DNA of 64,000 nt from Podocnemis expansa (taxonomy: Eukaryota; Chordata; Testudines; Podocnemididae): NCBI GenBank assembly GCA_007922195.1, contig ML681964.1, positions 5,226,445-5,290,444 on the forward strand, read 5' to 3'. The translations under genes and the position numbers were made by a program. Below are positions 24,995 to 37,350 of the stretch, in pieces (positions within the stretch are counted from its first letter, which is position 1; every line of letters begins with the position of its first letter). The notes under the pieces are model-generated. The model was not told the DNA's origin, made no database searches, and worked only from the letters and a program-made list of their open reading frames with translations.

Positions 24995-25571
24995 AAACAC
25001 AGAGTCCTGTGGCACCTTAAAAACTAGCAAATTTCTTCAGGCATAAGCTTCATGAACTGCAACCCACTTCATCAGACACATGAAGTGGAAACTACAGTTA
25101 GGAGATATATATATAGATTCACCCACATGCACACACAAGGATGAGAAACATTACAATGGGGAGGGCAAGCATAAAAGTCAACTCAGTTAGTGTAGATGAG
25201 CTCCATTCACAAGAGTGATTAGAAAGGAGAGAATGTGTGAACAGGGACAATTACTTTTTGTACTGAGATAACCATTCCAAGTCCCTATTCAGACCCACTC
25301 TGATTGTGTCAAGTTTGCATATGACTTCCAGTTCTGCAGTTTCATGCTGAAATCTGCTTTTGAAGGTTTGTGGTTTGGTGGTTTTTTGTTTTTTTGTTAG
25401 AGTATGCCAACTTTCAAGTCTGCTACTTTGTGTCCAGGGAGATTGAACTGCATCTGACAAAGTGGGCTGCAGCCATGAAAGCTTATGCTGGAAGAAATTT
25501 GTTAGTCTTTAAGGAGCCACAGGACTCTCATTGTTTTTGCTGTATACAGACTAACATGGCTATGCCCCTGA
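24995..25571 (+). mobile_element. Larger member of the palindromic repeat family with an inner core
   Basis: The left arm (ACAGAGTCCTGTGGCACC to about 25090) and right arm (from about 25440, AGGAGCCACAGGACTCTC) are inverted. The tail GACTAACATGGCTATGCCCC is the family tail. Between the arms lie about 350 bp not present in the short copies. A minus-strand 69-codon frame spans 25460-25251. The arms suggest the short palindromic copies derive from this kind of element by internal loss. Confidence 0.6.
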
Positions 25572-28500
25572 AATTTATTCTTTTGCGTAGGGACAATCCG
25601 GTTTGGCCAATATACGTAGCAATGGGGCTTTATTTTTAATTTTTCTTCTGTTATAGTAAAGTCATACACAGTGGGACAAATTCTGTCTCTCACATATTCA
25701 TCCTACCCCATTAAAGTCATCCGACAGATGAATCTATTTGCCTCTCTAAATATCCTACCCAACTCCTCCCTTTGGCCTTGTTTTCACTTCATGCTTATCT
25801 CATTCTCAGTTTCCACACTTAACACACTATGTGCCTACACATCCCCACACCTCTATCAGTGCCACATGGCCAGGCTGCCTTCGTGACTTGAGCTAAGAAG
25901 CAGACTAAGAGGTAGTTTTTTAATACATGTTGCTGCCAGGCAGTCAATGCCATGAAAATGTTCAGCCACGAGCACTCACAACAAATAAGGTATCATTAAC
26001 CCCCAATCCTTTCCTAGAAACTGGGTGGTCATCCATTCCTGGGTACAAATTTGTCATCTGTGCTAATCATGTTCCAACCCTTGACTGGAAGTGGTCTATT
26101 TCATCTCTCTGTGCTTAGCATCTTCAGTCCTACCCATCTGAAGTTCCTCCAGCTTCACTCATCTCTGTTGTTTCCTACAGTAGAACAAAGAGCCCTAAGA
26201 AGTTCATGATCAGTATGCAGGCACAAAGCTATATGAACACACTAAGAGCCAAAGTAAGAACACTCACAGCTTTAACACTACAAACATGAAGATCAAGCTT
26301 CTGCTGGCCAATCTCAGGATTGAGTGGACAGGACAGTAGTGCAGGGAAACAACTAAGGAGCTCCAGATTTGCTACTGGAAGGACAAAGATAAGAAATCAG
26401 GTGATGCCTAAAACAACACGTCTGTTTTATAATGAAATGGGTTGCATACCTAACATCCATGTGAACACAGAGCCCCAGTTTAGCATGGATTCATCTGTGG
26501 AGTTGGATTTGGCATGAGTTCAGAAACTGGATGTCTGAAGACTTGACCCAATCCAACCTGGACAGTGAGGAGAGAGAAGTATAAGAGGCAGATGGCGGAG
26601 ACCCTAGCCTTGAAGATGAACTTGGCTTGAATTTACAGAAGCTGTTCTTTATATAACCCAAAAAGAGTACAAAACAGTGGAGGTTTCCCCACACAAAAGG
26701 CCAGCAAGGATTCGGTGTCTCAGGTGGACTGGATATAAGCTGTTCTTTCTTACTATTATAATGAATATCACAAAGAATTTTGGAAGATTTGCAGCCTATA
26801 AGCATAGCTTCAACATCAGCTATAGGTGGATACAGCACCATTACACTTGTTCAACCCTTTCACCTCATCTCCTGAACTGTGCTACACATTCTTTGTCAGT
26901 ATTCAAGGACCAAGAGAGAGATTTTCAGTGAGACAACCAACTTCCCTTTGTGACTGAAAATTTCCTTTTAGGCCTTTTTCTGTACACATATGTTGACACA
27001 TTTTAGAATTTTGAAAACACAGAATAGGTCTTAAAATCAATCTAATTTACTCAATACTGCAAATAATAGCTTTGCATTCTTAGCACTTTATGATTGCCTG
27101 TGTGACAACAGAAAAATTCCCAGAATGCAATAAGAAAAAAGGGCAGTTAAATTAAAACCTATTTGTCTTCTGGATAGTATAATTACCTACTCCAAATTTG
27201 CTTAAAAATACACATGGATGACATAATTGATAATTTTAGGGAAAAATATTTAAAAGAAAAGTAGCACGCCAACCAGATGCTTGGCATGAAGTGAAACTCA
27301 CCTCTCTGCTACAGAAGGTCTGGTCACTATTTAAGCCTCATTTAAATTCTTTTTTAAGTTGTTAAGTAGGATACAAGTGGCCAAATGCTCTATATTGCTC
27401 TATGAATGCAGAGGAACAACATGGTCAGCTCTCAGCTGCTGTCCATTCATGCACCCATGGTCAGAATTCAGTCCCAGATATTTTACCTCATTTAGTCAAG
27501 GTTGGTTAATGAATTCTATTGTTGGCAGCAGTTTCCATTACGGCTGTCTTGGATACAAAGTGCAGGAAAATGCATTCTATTTTTAAAACACATTCTTTGC
27601 TAAATATAAGGTAAATAAGACATTGAATTAAACTGGTTACCACAACAACACTGCTCCCTGAAAAATTATTACAACAAAGAATATTAAGACTTTACTACTC
27701 ATACCATTACTATTCAAACTAAACAAGTGAAATGGGCTTTAAAATACAAACCAAAACACTCAGGACAAACATCTAAACTCAATTTATGTCACTGGAAGTT
27801 TTACCTAAAAATTGAGGTAGGGCATCTGGACTTGGTCAAACAAACAACCCATCAAACAGATATCAGAAAGCATCAGAAAATGGTTCAAAGAAAGGTATTA
27901 TTTTTAAAATGATAATGACTATTTGGATAAGAATCATTAATAGGTAACTATGGTTACTTTCTTCAAAAACAGAAGCCAAAAGTTGAACAATCAAATCCAT
28001 ATTTAAGCAACGAAATAAAAGTGACTTGGTCTTCAGAAGTGCTGAGCACCAAACCCCTATTTTGATGCCTAATAAATATGAATTTAAGTGCCTAATTTAA
28101 GGCTTCTTTTAAAAAAATATATTGTCATACTTGTGGTTTGAAAATCATTCTTTATAAGACTTTTGCAACAAAATGGCTATTAAGGCCTAAAAGATAACAG
28201 ATTTCATTTTTATTTGTTGTGTCCAAATCAACATTAGGCTTCCTGAAGAGCAGAACTGGCCTATACCTGCTCCCACTGAAGGCTGTTCTAAAACTGCCAT
28301 TGATTTCAATGGGAGCTGAGTTGAGCCATTACCTTACATAGCACTTCTGAAAATCCAAAACTCCATTTTGTCCTTTTTAAAAATACTTAAATTACACAAA
28401 ATATTTAAAAGAACTATGTCCAAATATTCACTTCCATTTTCAAGTTTTCTATTTTACTCCCACTTGTTTTTAACACTGCTGTAGAAGTTAGAACATTCAT

Positions 28501-30540
28501 GCCCTCCTACAGGAAAATCCACCACAGAAGGGAAAAGAGGAACTCAAGAAGGATAAAAGCTCACGGAGTTTCCTTTGAATTAATCTGTCAGGTTTTGTCT
28601 CCTGAATGCTATAAGGAGCTTGGTGATTTGCTGGAGGCATTATGAATCTTATGATTTTCTGTGATTTTTTTCTCTCCCTACCTTACAGCACAGCTCAGCC
28701 ATGTCAGGACTTTCATTGAACGTAGCTGCCCCTGGAATCGCCTACATGGATGACATTCTGCGGGAAGTTTAATTCAGTCAGATGATGTTCAAGAAATAAT
28801 GCAAACTACCCGCCCTTGATTCTTTTGCCCTCCAGAAGTCCAAATGATTGGGGTCACAGTAGGTACAGTGTATGGAACTAACTGGTAATCCCATTCTGCA
28901 CTGTCAGGGAGATCCATTCATGGATCCCCATCAATGTGTAAACCTATGGGGCACAAACTGAAATTCTTTCCCAGAAGAAATATATCATAATCTTTTGAAT
29001 TTTACAGCTAATCACAATACAGATATCTTTACATTTTACATTATGTCTGGAAAAGAAACAAGTTCCTGTTAGCACAGAATTGTTTAAGAATTTTTCATCA
29101 CTAGGCAACAGAATAGAAGCCTAAAACTACACCCAAAACTAGATTCCTAAAGTTAAAAAGCCACAGATGCTAAATGCCCCTGGAAATTGGGCCATGTATT
29201 TGAATTTGGGTGCCAGTCTTTAGGCACCAAATTTGAAAATACTGACCAAGATATTTAAGATTCATTGTTCCTCAGCTAAATAAGCTTAGACAAGCCTGTT
29301 GCAGCTTGGGTCCAAGGGTATTATTATTAAAGTTATTACCCAATCAGGCACCATTATGCTATATGCTGTACAAACACACAAGAACAAATTCTAGGTGCCT
29401 AATAATGTAGTTAGATACCTACCACAATTTTCAAGAGCAGCTAGACACCTGACTCCCATGGCAATCAAAGGGAGTTCTGAACATCTCTATTATCTGAATA
29501 TGTAAGGCGCCTAAATAGCTTTAAAAACATTGCCAAAAGTCTCTGCTTCAAAAAGTTTATAACCTCAGTACATGGTGTGAAAGATGGGGGTGGGGGGCAA
29601 AAACAAAGGAAACAACAAAAACGAAAACAAGCACACACCAAAGTGGGGAAAGGTGTATGAGTAACAAATGGTAACAAATCAATTGCTTTTGATGTAATAA
29701 ACAGCAGTCTCATCTCATCCACACCCCCAGTTGAGTGTTTTGGAACAAACACAGCAGAGGTAAATTGCAAGGAGAGAAGAGATTTGAAATAAACAATATA
29801 GATACTTTTTATAGGGAGTTCCCCTCATGCACAAGGGTCAATGTACTTTTTCATGTTTCAGTTCTATGCTTGCTCTTCAATAGTTTCTGTATGTATTTAG
29901 TAAGTTAAAGTCAACCTCCAGGAAACCTTTCAACTAACATGAATTATTTTGATCCTTTGATTAAGTTCCAGCCAAAACATATCCACAGGAAGCAGTCTTT
30001 TGCATAAAAAATTCAAGAGTTTAGGCAGTATTTGTAAAAACTTTACTTAACATAGTTTATCCATGCATGATTTTATTAAGTAAAAAGATGCAAAATCATC
30101 TTCCTTTACAATGATAACTAGAAGATTTAGTCTATTTGTTAAGCAGCTTGCTGTCCTCAAAGACATTTTTCACAACTTTGCCTTTCCAAAGATTTTTCTT
30201 TAAGCAGACTTTAAAATGGAAGAGTCACTGCATGAGAAACGTTCATTCAGACAACAGGACTGTATTTTGCTTTTCAGTTACGTTGTTTATAACTAATATT
30301 TTAAAATATATTTCCACTGCAAGAGAACGAGTAGAATCAGACAGACAGCATTTCTTGTATCTGTTTTTTCAGACTATTTTATTCATTGTATGGAACCAGT
30401 AGAATCAAATTTCAGTTCTCGTAGGTAAGATTAAACATGCTGGATTTTTTTAATACAACTAGCCCTATCAACTTGCAACACAGTACAACACTACTATTCT
30501 CTATGTACAAATTATTATATCTCAGTTTTCCAAATTCCAG
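25572..30540. other. Intron DNA with scattered old repeat motifs
   Basis: No gene is recognised. Short old motifs occur: CCATTGATTTCAATGGGAGC at about 28297-28316, and TAGGTGCCTAAT or GGTGCCTAA-type pieces near 28060-28090 and 29210-29410. These resemble an ancient sauropsid repeat with CATTGATTTCAATGGGAG and GGCACCTAAAT motifs. Confidence 0.4.
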
Positions 30541-30729
30541 AGGGGCAGCTGTGTTAGTACAGTTTAGCAGAACAAACAGAGTCCCATGAGACTTTTAAAG
30601 ACTAACAAAAATATTCACCATATGAGTTTTCATGGGTAAAATCCTACTTCAGATACATGTGGGATTTTACCCATGAAAGCTCATGTGATAAATAAATGTT
30701 AGTTTTTAAAAGTGCCACAGGATTCCCAG
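30541..30729 (-). mobile_element. Palindromic repeat, near full length, reversed
   Basis: Starts with the reverse complement of the family tail (GGGGCAGCTGTGTTAGT) and has arms ending GAGTCCCATGAGAC and GTGCCACAGGATTCC. The palindrome centre is near 30650. Confidence 0.65.
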
Positions 30730-33180
30730 TTTTCCAAAGAAAAAATGGATATTTCTCATTCATTTGCAGAGAAACTTGAACTTTGTGCCTCATCTTCAAT
30801 TTGTGCACTTTCTATTTTTTCCTTTCCAAATATTCTATTAATTTTTCCTACACTGATGGTGCTTGAAATTCAATAGTGACAATTTCTTTCTTTACACTCC
30901 CACATACAGTATGCACAAGCTGTTAAACAGAATTAGTTCACACTCAGCTTCTATGTCAGGCACCATAGGTCAACAAAACTTTTTCAGCAGAATATCATAC
31001 ATAACAATAACCTGAATACTTCATCATTACAAATCCTAACCAAAAGCCTGACTCATAAGTCACAGAGTGAGAGAAAAGTTGATAGAAAAATAAAACATAC
31101 AAATGTTAGACTTCAAAAAGTATAATTTTTATTTTGGCTCATAGGATTACAATATAAAGTATTCCCTTTTAAATCTACAGTGGATATGGGAATAGATTCA
31201 GATCTGAATTTCACCAGCTTCCATTCAAGATGAAGAAGGGCTTTGCTGTGGAGGGTTGTGGCAACACAAGCCACTGGGAATCTCATTTTTACTGAAGGGA
31301 AGGGTTACTTTGGGCTAGCACAGCTCCAGAATATGTAAGCGGTTTGAGAGAGAGTGCAGTCACAGCACTAGGAGATGTGCTGAGGAAGTGAAGCAAACAG
31401 CTTCTCACTTGAGGATGGAGGGATTTTGACTTGGTGCAAGGGCAGGTGACAGACTGAAAATCCTACAAAGTCCCAGAAGTCACAGGGAAAGCAACTAAAC
31501 CCCAGCAAGATATGCAGGGAGCAAAACCCTCTCTGGTACTTCTTAATCTTATCCTCCTTGCCTGCCACCAGCACACCTCCACAAACAGCTTTATAACCAT
31601 GAACTCTCCTCCCACACCTTGTCATTTTACCCATTACTTTTAATGAGGACAGATGATGTACAGAAAATGGACATCAGCATTTACTGGAAGTGTCACAAAG
31701 AGAAGCAGTTCCTTTGTTTCATCCTCTCACAACCGTGGTTTGATACTAAACCAAGAAGTCTCTGCAAATTCCCTAGGGCAATCTTCTTGTGAGCTCTCCA
31801 CTCCACTTTCACACACACTGGCACCCTTCCCCATACATAGAGCAAGTGACAGAACATCTATCTGCCCCTTAAACTCATACACTGAAGCTCAGTCTAGTAT
31901 GTACAGCAGAAGAGATTAAAGCAGACTAAAAGTCTATATATTTTATTCTGTTCCCATAACAGTTTTTAAAGCAAGGGAAATCTCTTTGTGGGATTACTAG
32001 ATCCACTTTGAATGTTGTAAACATTTCTTATTAGTGTCATAATAAAGCTTAGGTAAGGTAAAGACTGAATTACCCGTAACAATCCACTGAAGCAAATGAA
32101 TGAGTCATCAGTCTGAAAGCTGATAATAGGCCACAATGCAAATTCACACAGAGGCAAGCATAATAATGAATGAAAAGCCAGTTCATAAAATTATATCTGT
32201 AAGAATGTGTCTAGGAAGGTAACTCATAACCATACCTACATCAAGCCTGAACTTAAGCAAAGTAGAGGGAATCCAGTGGGAGGGACTTAGGGAAAAGCCC
32301 TGTGGAATAAAAGAATAACCTTCCTTAAAGCTTAGATAGAATTCAATAGCAGGGACATAATTCTCTCTTACCTCCTATAGGCTAGACTACAAATTCTATA
32401 GGAAAAAATGCATCCTGGTAATTCTTTATTCAATGTAGTAAGTAATTTGAGTAATTTATTGCATTGTCTTTCATCCTTATTAAAATCTATACAATTTTTC
32501 CACAAAAGAAAATAAAAAAGAAAATAACTCCAATACCCTCTGTAATTCAGGAGTCAAGAAAAATAGTTTTCTTCTCTGACTGAGAGCAGTAACTGAAACC
32601 ACTACAGTGACTAGTACCACCAGAATATTTCTGACTAACCACATTTCAATTCTACAACAGAAATAAAATAAATAAAGCTATCTATGACCACAAAGCATAT
32701 TATGCAGGGTGTATAAAAAAAATCAATTATTTAAAAAAATAAAATTTGGGGATTTGCTTTAAATACTTAAAAAATCATATTTAAAATAAAAAGTTTGAAC
32801 TTATGACAACCCACAGACAGTTCTAACTTACTATCATTTATTAAGCTCATTTAAATTAAATTTTCAAAAATATACTGCCGCTGCATTTTTGCTGCTGAAA
32901 TTTTAAATAAAGTCATACCATTGAACTGGGGGAAGTCACTATGCAGCCTGAATTTCTTCACAGTAATCCACCTGCTTTTGACAGCAGTAGCCTCTTCCAC
33001 CCGTAGAGAGAATATTCCTTCGTTTCAGTTTATTACACTATACCAACTCAATGGCTAATTCATTCAGTTAAAAAAAAACAACAACAAAAAAACCCCAGGG
33101 ATTTGACAAAGCAGAAAAGCTTATTTTCCTCTTCCAGTCTATTATTAAAAACTAGACTAACAGGTTGAGGTCCACTAACT
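30730..33180. other. Intron DNA without recognised genes
   Basis: AT-rich. Frames at 31368-31634 and 31653-31919 show no domain. An A/AAC-rich tract lies at 33068-33095. Confidence 0.45.
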
Positions 33181-33390
33181 CAGGGGTCTCAAACATGTGG
33201 CCCATAGGCTGCATGCAGCCCCTCAAACTGCTTCCTGCGGCCCGCAACAACACTATTATTACTGATATTTGCAATATGATTGTATGAAAAGGTTTTAATG
33301 GTGCGGCCCTTGGGCTAATGTACTAGTCCTCATGCGGCCCTCAGCTAGTCCTCATGCGGCCCTCATGGTGATTTGAGTTTGAGACCCCTG
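33181..33390. mobile_element. hAT MITE with perfect 14-bp TIRs and perfect TSD
   Basis: Ends CAGGGGTCTCAAAC and GTTTGAGACCCCTG are exact inverted repeats. The 8-bp target-site duplication CACTAACT is intact on both sides (33173-33180 and 33391-33398). The 210-bp body has repeated GCGGCCC motifs and no coding capacity. It is among the best-preserved elements in the window. Confidence 0.93.
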
Positions 33391-34204
33391 CACTAACTCA
33401 TAAATCTTGAAGGACATGGGGACCTGAAAAAGATCAGTTCTATTAATTAGCTATAGACAAACTTTCCTTTGTTTAAAAAAATCATTTAGTTTTATGCACA
33501 ACATGTTTTGGCAGACTTGGTTTTTTTTCCTTATGTAATCAACACATTTAAGATAGCTTTATTTAATTTATAAACAATTTTAAAGTGCTATATTTGTGAA
33601 TTTTAATTGAATTCCAATTTACATCCAAATGCAACTTGACTTAACTCATGAGTAAAATTAGTCCTCTAGTAAACAAGAAATGTAAAATTCACCATTTTCT
33701 AACATAATAAAAATGTAAAAATCAAGAATCTTGAAAAAGTATGTTAAGCTTAAATAAATGTGCATATACACAGTATTTCCGGAAAAGCAAAAAAGTTTCA
33801 AATTTAGTAAATAAAGGCGGGGGGGGGGGGCTTTATTTAGTTGCAAATCAGCATATTTGAATTGTTAGCAACCAATAAAACCCAACCTTTCTTTAGGGAA
33901 ATAAACTAAAATGTACAAATGTAAAACAGGATTAAAATACGTAATTTAAATTAAGGTGAATTAAGGTGACCTCCTTATTGAGCCAAGTCAATGATTTAGA
34001 TCAGTCCACCCTGATAGCTGTAAACTTCCTTTTCACAGAATCTGTATTTTCCAACAACGACAACAAAATCTCAACGTGCAAAAGCAGAGCACATCAGAAT
34101 TACTATCAGGAGATTAACAACATCCTCTTATATACTTTCTTGTGAGTTAATGACTGATTGACCACCAAGCACATGATGCAATATAGGTTTATGTACCTGT
34201 TCTC
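33391..34204. other. Intron DNA, no recognised element
   Basis: AT-rich, with a 12-base G run at 33819-33830. Confidence 0.5.
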
Positions 34205-35215
34205 TTGAAGAACATCAGTGCTATACTGTGCATTTTTTGTATTAAAAAAAATGCTGGTACTCTGTCCACTCCAGCCCAACCCCTTCCCCCACCTAGGTCC
34301 CAAGCACCCCAGCAAAGTCTCCCCAGCCCTGAGCTTGAGCCCCTTCCCCCTGCCTAGCTCCCTCCCCCAGTTTCCCTCTGGCCCTAGTGAGCTCCAGCCC
34401 TGGACCCAAACACCTATGGCTTCCCTCTAGCCTAGTTAGCCCAGGTGCCAGTAGCTTCCCCCTGGTGCCAGCCCTTGGCAGGCTGCTCTTGGCTTCCACT
34501 CCACCCCCACCCCCTCGCACTGGTGAGCCCTGGCTCCAACCCTGGATGCTCAACCGCAGATTCCCCAGCCCCAACCTCAACCCCGGCTGCCTGCCCACCT
34601 GCAGCTTCCCCCAACCCTGGCAGCCTCCTGCAGTTCTGGGCAGCACACACTTACCTCACTGCTGCTGCTTGGGTCAGAGCTATGTTGGTTTTAAATTTCC
34701 AGGCCGGCCACTGTTCTCCCACCATGCAGCATCAAATCATGCTAGAGGGCAGGAGATTCTAAAGCCGTGGTTTTCCAACTTTTTTCCTGAGGACCCAGTT
34801 AAAAAAAAAAAATCATTTATGCCCACGACCCAACAATTACATCTTTCATCACTGCATTGCAGTCTTTTGGCAGCAGCAGCAGCAGGGGGTGCCATGACCC
34901 AGTATCTGAGGGTCTGTGACCCAGTACTGGGTCCCAACCATAAATCTGAAAACCGCTATTCAAAGTGTGAGCTCCTTTACCCTGCCCCCCCCCCCAGCTG
35001 GGCAGCAAGGCTGGCAGAGGACAGGAACATCACGCTTCTGGGGAGCAGGATCAACAAGAGAAAAGAGACTCACTCCTTTTCCCAGCTGACCCTGGCCTGC
35101 AACAGGAACAGCACACTCCTTTCCCCTACTCGCCCCAGCCCATAGATGGAAAAAAAAAAATGCCACTGCTCAGTACCAGTGAGTACCATCAGAAAAAAAG
35201 CCCTGGTGCTATACA
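34205..35215. mobile_element. Composite GC-rich non-autonomous element with nested hAT-like MITE
   Basis: The left end (CAGTGCTATACTGTGC, then T/A-rich, then TGCTGGTACTCTG) and right end (CTCAGTACCAGTGAGTACC, an A run, then CCTGGTGCTATAC) are rough inverted repeats. The 34.25-34.74 kb core is C-rich, giving a 252-codon frame that has no real protein features. A second element is inserted at 34765-34958. Confidence 0.45.
34765..34958 (+). mobile_element. hAT-like element of the GACCCAGTACTGGGTC family, nested
   Basis: Ends CCGTGGTTTTCCAACT and ATCTGAAAACCGCTA are inverted. GACCCAACAATTACATC, a CAGCAGCAGCAGGGGG run and the perfect palindrome at 34918-34933 identify the family. Confidence 0.75.
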
Positions 35216-36444
35216 AAGTGATGTGATTAGTTTTACAACTCTCAGTAAATCAATTCCCTTGACATAGATGGAAAATGGAAAACAGATTTAGACACCTAAA
35301 AATGCACAGTGTTATCCAGAGTTTAAAATCTAGGGCAGTCTGCAGGTAATTTTTACAGACTAAAGGGTATTGCCAATTATTTCCTCTGCCGCCTCCTGTC
35401 TGACAGCTCTTTTTTGCTTTATATTTTGCCTGCTTTTTTTTACCCCTTTGAAAATTCACTTCAATTGGAACAAGGGTGTCATATTTCACCTGGAACAAAC
35501 TTTGCTAATGACAAACTGCAAATTCAAGGAGACACAAATGTATTAATACAGTATAATGCTTTGTCTGTCATCAAGACCTTAATTGATTTTTTTTCTTCTA
35601 GTATTTTCTTTTCTATATAGGATTTAAAAATTTTCAGGATCACATGGTAAAGAGCTTTTCATCTGCAGGGGTACAGCTTGGTATTTTAGATACAGAGGCC
35701 CCAGTCACTAACCCATAAGCTCTTTCAAAAAAGATATTTCTCAACTGCAGAGGAAAGGATTTGTTTTTGACTTACTTGTTGGATGAGATTAAAACTATAA
35801 TCTCCCCCTTAAAACTTAATATTTTTCAAATCCTTTTGCTCCTCCATTCTTTTGGATTTTGAGTATTTCTCTTTATTACCCACATCCTTCTTCTTGCCAG
35901 TTATTTCCCCCTTTTACATTACATTTTTCTTCCTTTCAATCTTTAGCACTCTTGTCTCAGTTTCTCCCCTTTCTTTTTTGAGTGTATCTACTAGATCTAC
36001 CTGGTTCTCTCCTTTTCATCAGTCATCCAAAGCACACCAGTAACCATTCCCTTATGCGCATGACTGATCTAAATTTTGAGGAGCGTTGAGATATCTCTTT
36101 ATTATACACTCCAAATTGAAATATGCGAATATGGCTGAGCACGCTACTACTACTTAGGTATATGGAGAAAACTGAAATGGCACATTTTACATGAAATGTG
36201 TGTAGGTATAAGCTTTAGATCTCACCTGGTCTCCTGCCAGAGAAGTGTAGTGCCTGCCTTCTTCACCGGCATCCAGCAAGTGCTTTTCACAATTTTTATG
36301 GGAAAGCTGTCCAAATACGCAAAGTCATAGAGCCAATAGTGCTTCAAACACTGAAAGGTTTAGTACATTTTCAGTGGAATTTTAGGATTTGTATAACATT
36401 TTACAAATGGTAACTATGTAATCTTCACAAAAGAAAGGTTTTTA
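35216..36444. other. Intron DNA without recognised elements
   Basis: AT-rich; pyrimidine-rich around 35820-36010. No coding domain. Confidence 0.45.
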
Positions 36445-36775
36445 CCTGTACAGTAACTGGAGGTTGTTAAGATGTATGATTCCTGTACTTTATTCCAGGG
36501 GTGTGCATGCATTCCACATGCCTGAAAACAGAAGGTTTTTTGTTTGTTTGTTTGTTTTTGTTTTTTTCTGGCTATTTCTGTTGGTCTGCACCTGTGCATC
36601 TCTTTTCTTTGGATTCTGACTGGAATGCCTAAGAAATGTTTCCCACCTCCCCAGTTGCCTTTCTACCACAAACCACACAGGACAAGACTCTATAGTGAGG
36701 GTGTTGCAGAAAAGGGCAAGTAGAAGAACACAGATAGGGATCACATGTCTTGAAGAATTTCAGTTACTGTATAAG
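36445..36775. mobile_element. Element with 38-bp inverted ends (GTACAGTAACTG family)
   Basis: The left arm 36445-36483 contains TACAGTAACTGGAGG and the right arm 36738-36775 contains its inverted version CAGTTACTGTATAAG, with GATCACATGTCTTGAAG opposite GTTGTTAAGATGTATGATTC. A (TTTG)n tract lies inside. Similar GATGATCCCTATG sequence continues at 36799-36811. Confidence 0.5.
36535..36568 (+). repeat. (TTTG)n microsatellite
   Basis: Four to five TTTG units within a T-rich tract. Confidence 0.85.
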
Positions 36776-36984
36776 ATAATTAAACTTTCTTCTTAAGTGA
36801 TGATCCCTATGCGTACTCCAACTGAGGTGACACAAAGCAGTATTAACTGAGGAGGATGGTACAAGGAACCCTGCTGTACCATCCACTGCGGGACTCCCAA
36901 GGATGTATTTGCTGTATAAGCTTGTATCAGGGCATAACATTTTGCAAAGTAGATGGAAATTTAGTCACATACTGCGTTCTATAT

Positions 36985-37350
36985 CAGCAGCTCTCAATCT
37001 TTCCAGACTACTATACCCCTTTTCAGGTGTCTGATTTGTCTTGAGGAACCCCCCCTACCCTGTTTCAACTTCTCTTAAAAACTACTTGCTTACAAAATCA
37101 GAAAAAAAATTCAAAAATGTTACAGCAACACTACTACTAAAAAATCGCCCAGCTTCTCTTTGTTACCATATAATTATAAAATATATCAATTGGAATATAA
37201 ACATTTTTCTTACATTTCAGCATATATATAGCAGTATAAAAGTATTTTTTTTTTTATGTAGCCTCTTGTAAAACGAGGCAAATACCTAAATGAGTTGATG
37301 CAGCTCCTGGCAGATCTCTGGGTACGGGCATCCCTGGCTGTGAAGCACTA
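36985..37350. mobile_element. hAT-like MITE with CAGCAGCTCTCAATC end
   Basis: The left end resembles CAGCGGTTCTCAACC and the right end GAAGCACTA is a decayed inverted copy. Flanking 8-mers TTCTATAT and CTCTACAT agree at six of eight positions. The inside is AT-rich with ACCCCTTTTCAGGTGTCTG. The 76-codon frame inside is incidental. Confidence 0.55.

Noticed and set aside
34387..35145. 252-codon plus-strand frame
   Set aside because: It crosses the C-rich core and a nested hAT-like element, with low-complexity Pro/Ser/Leu composition and no recognisable domain.
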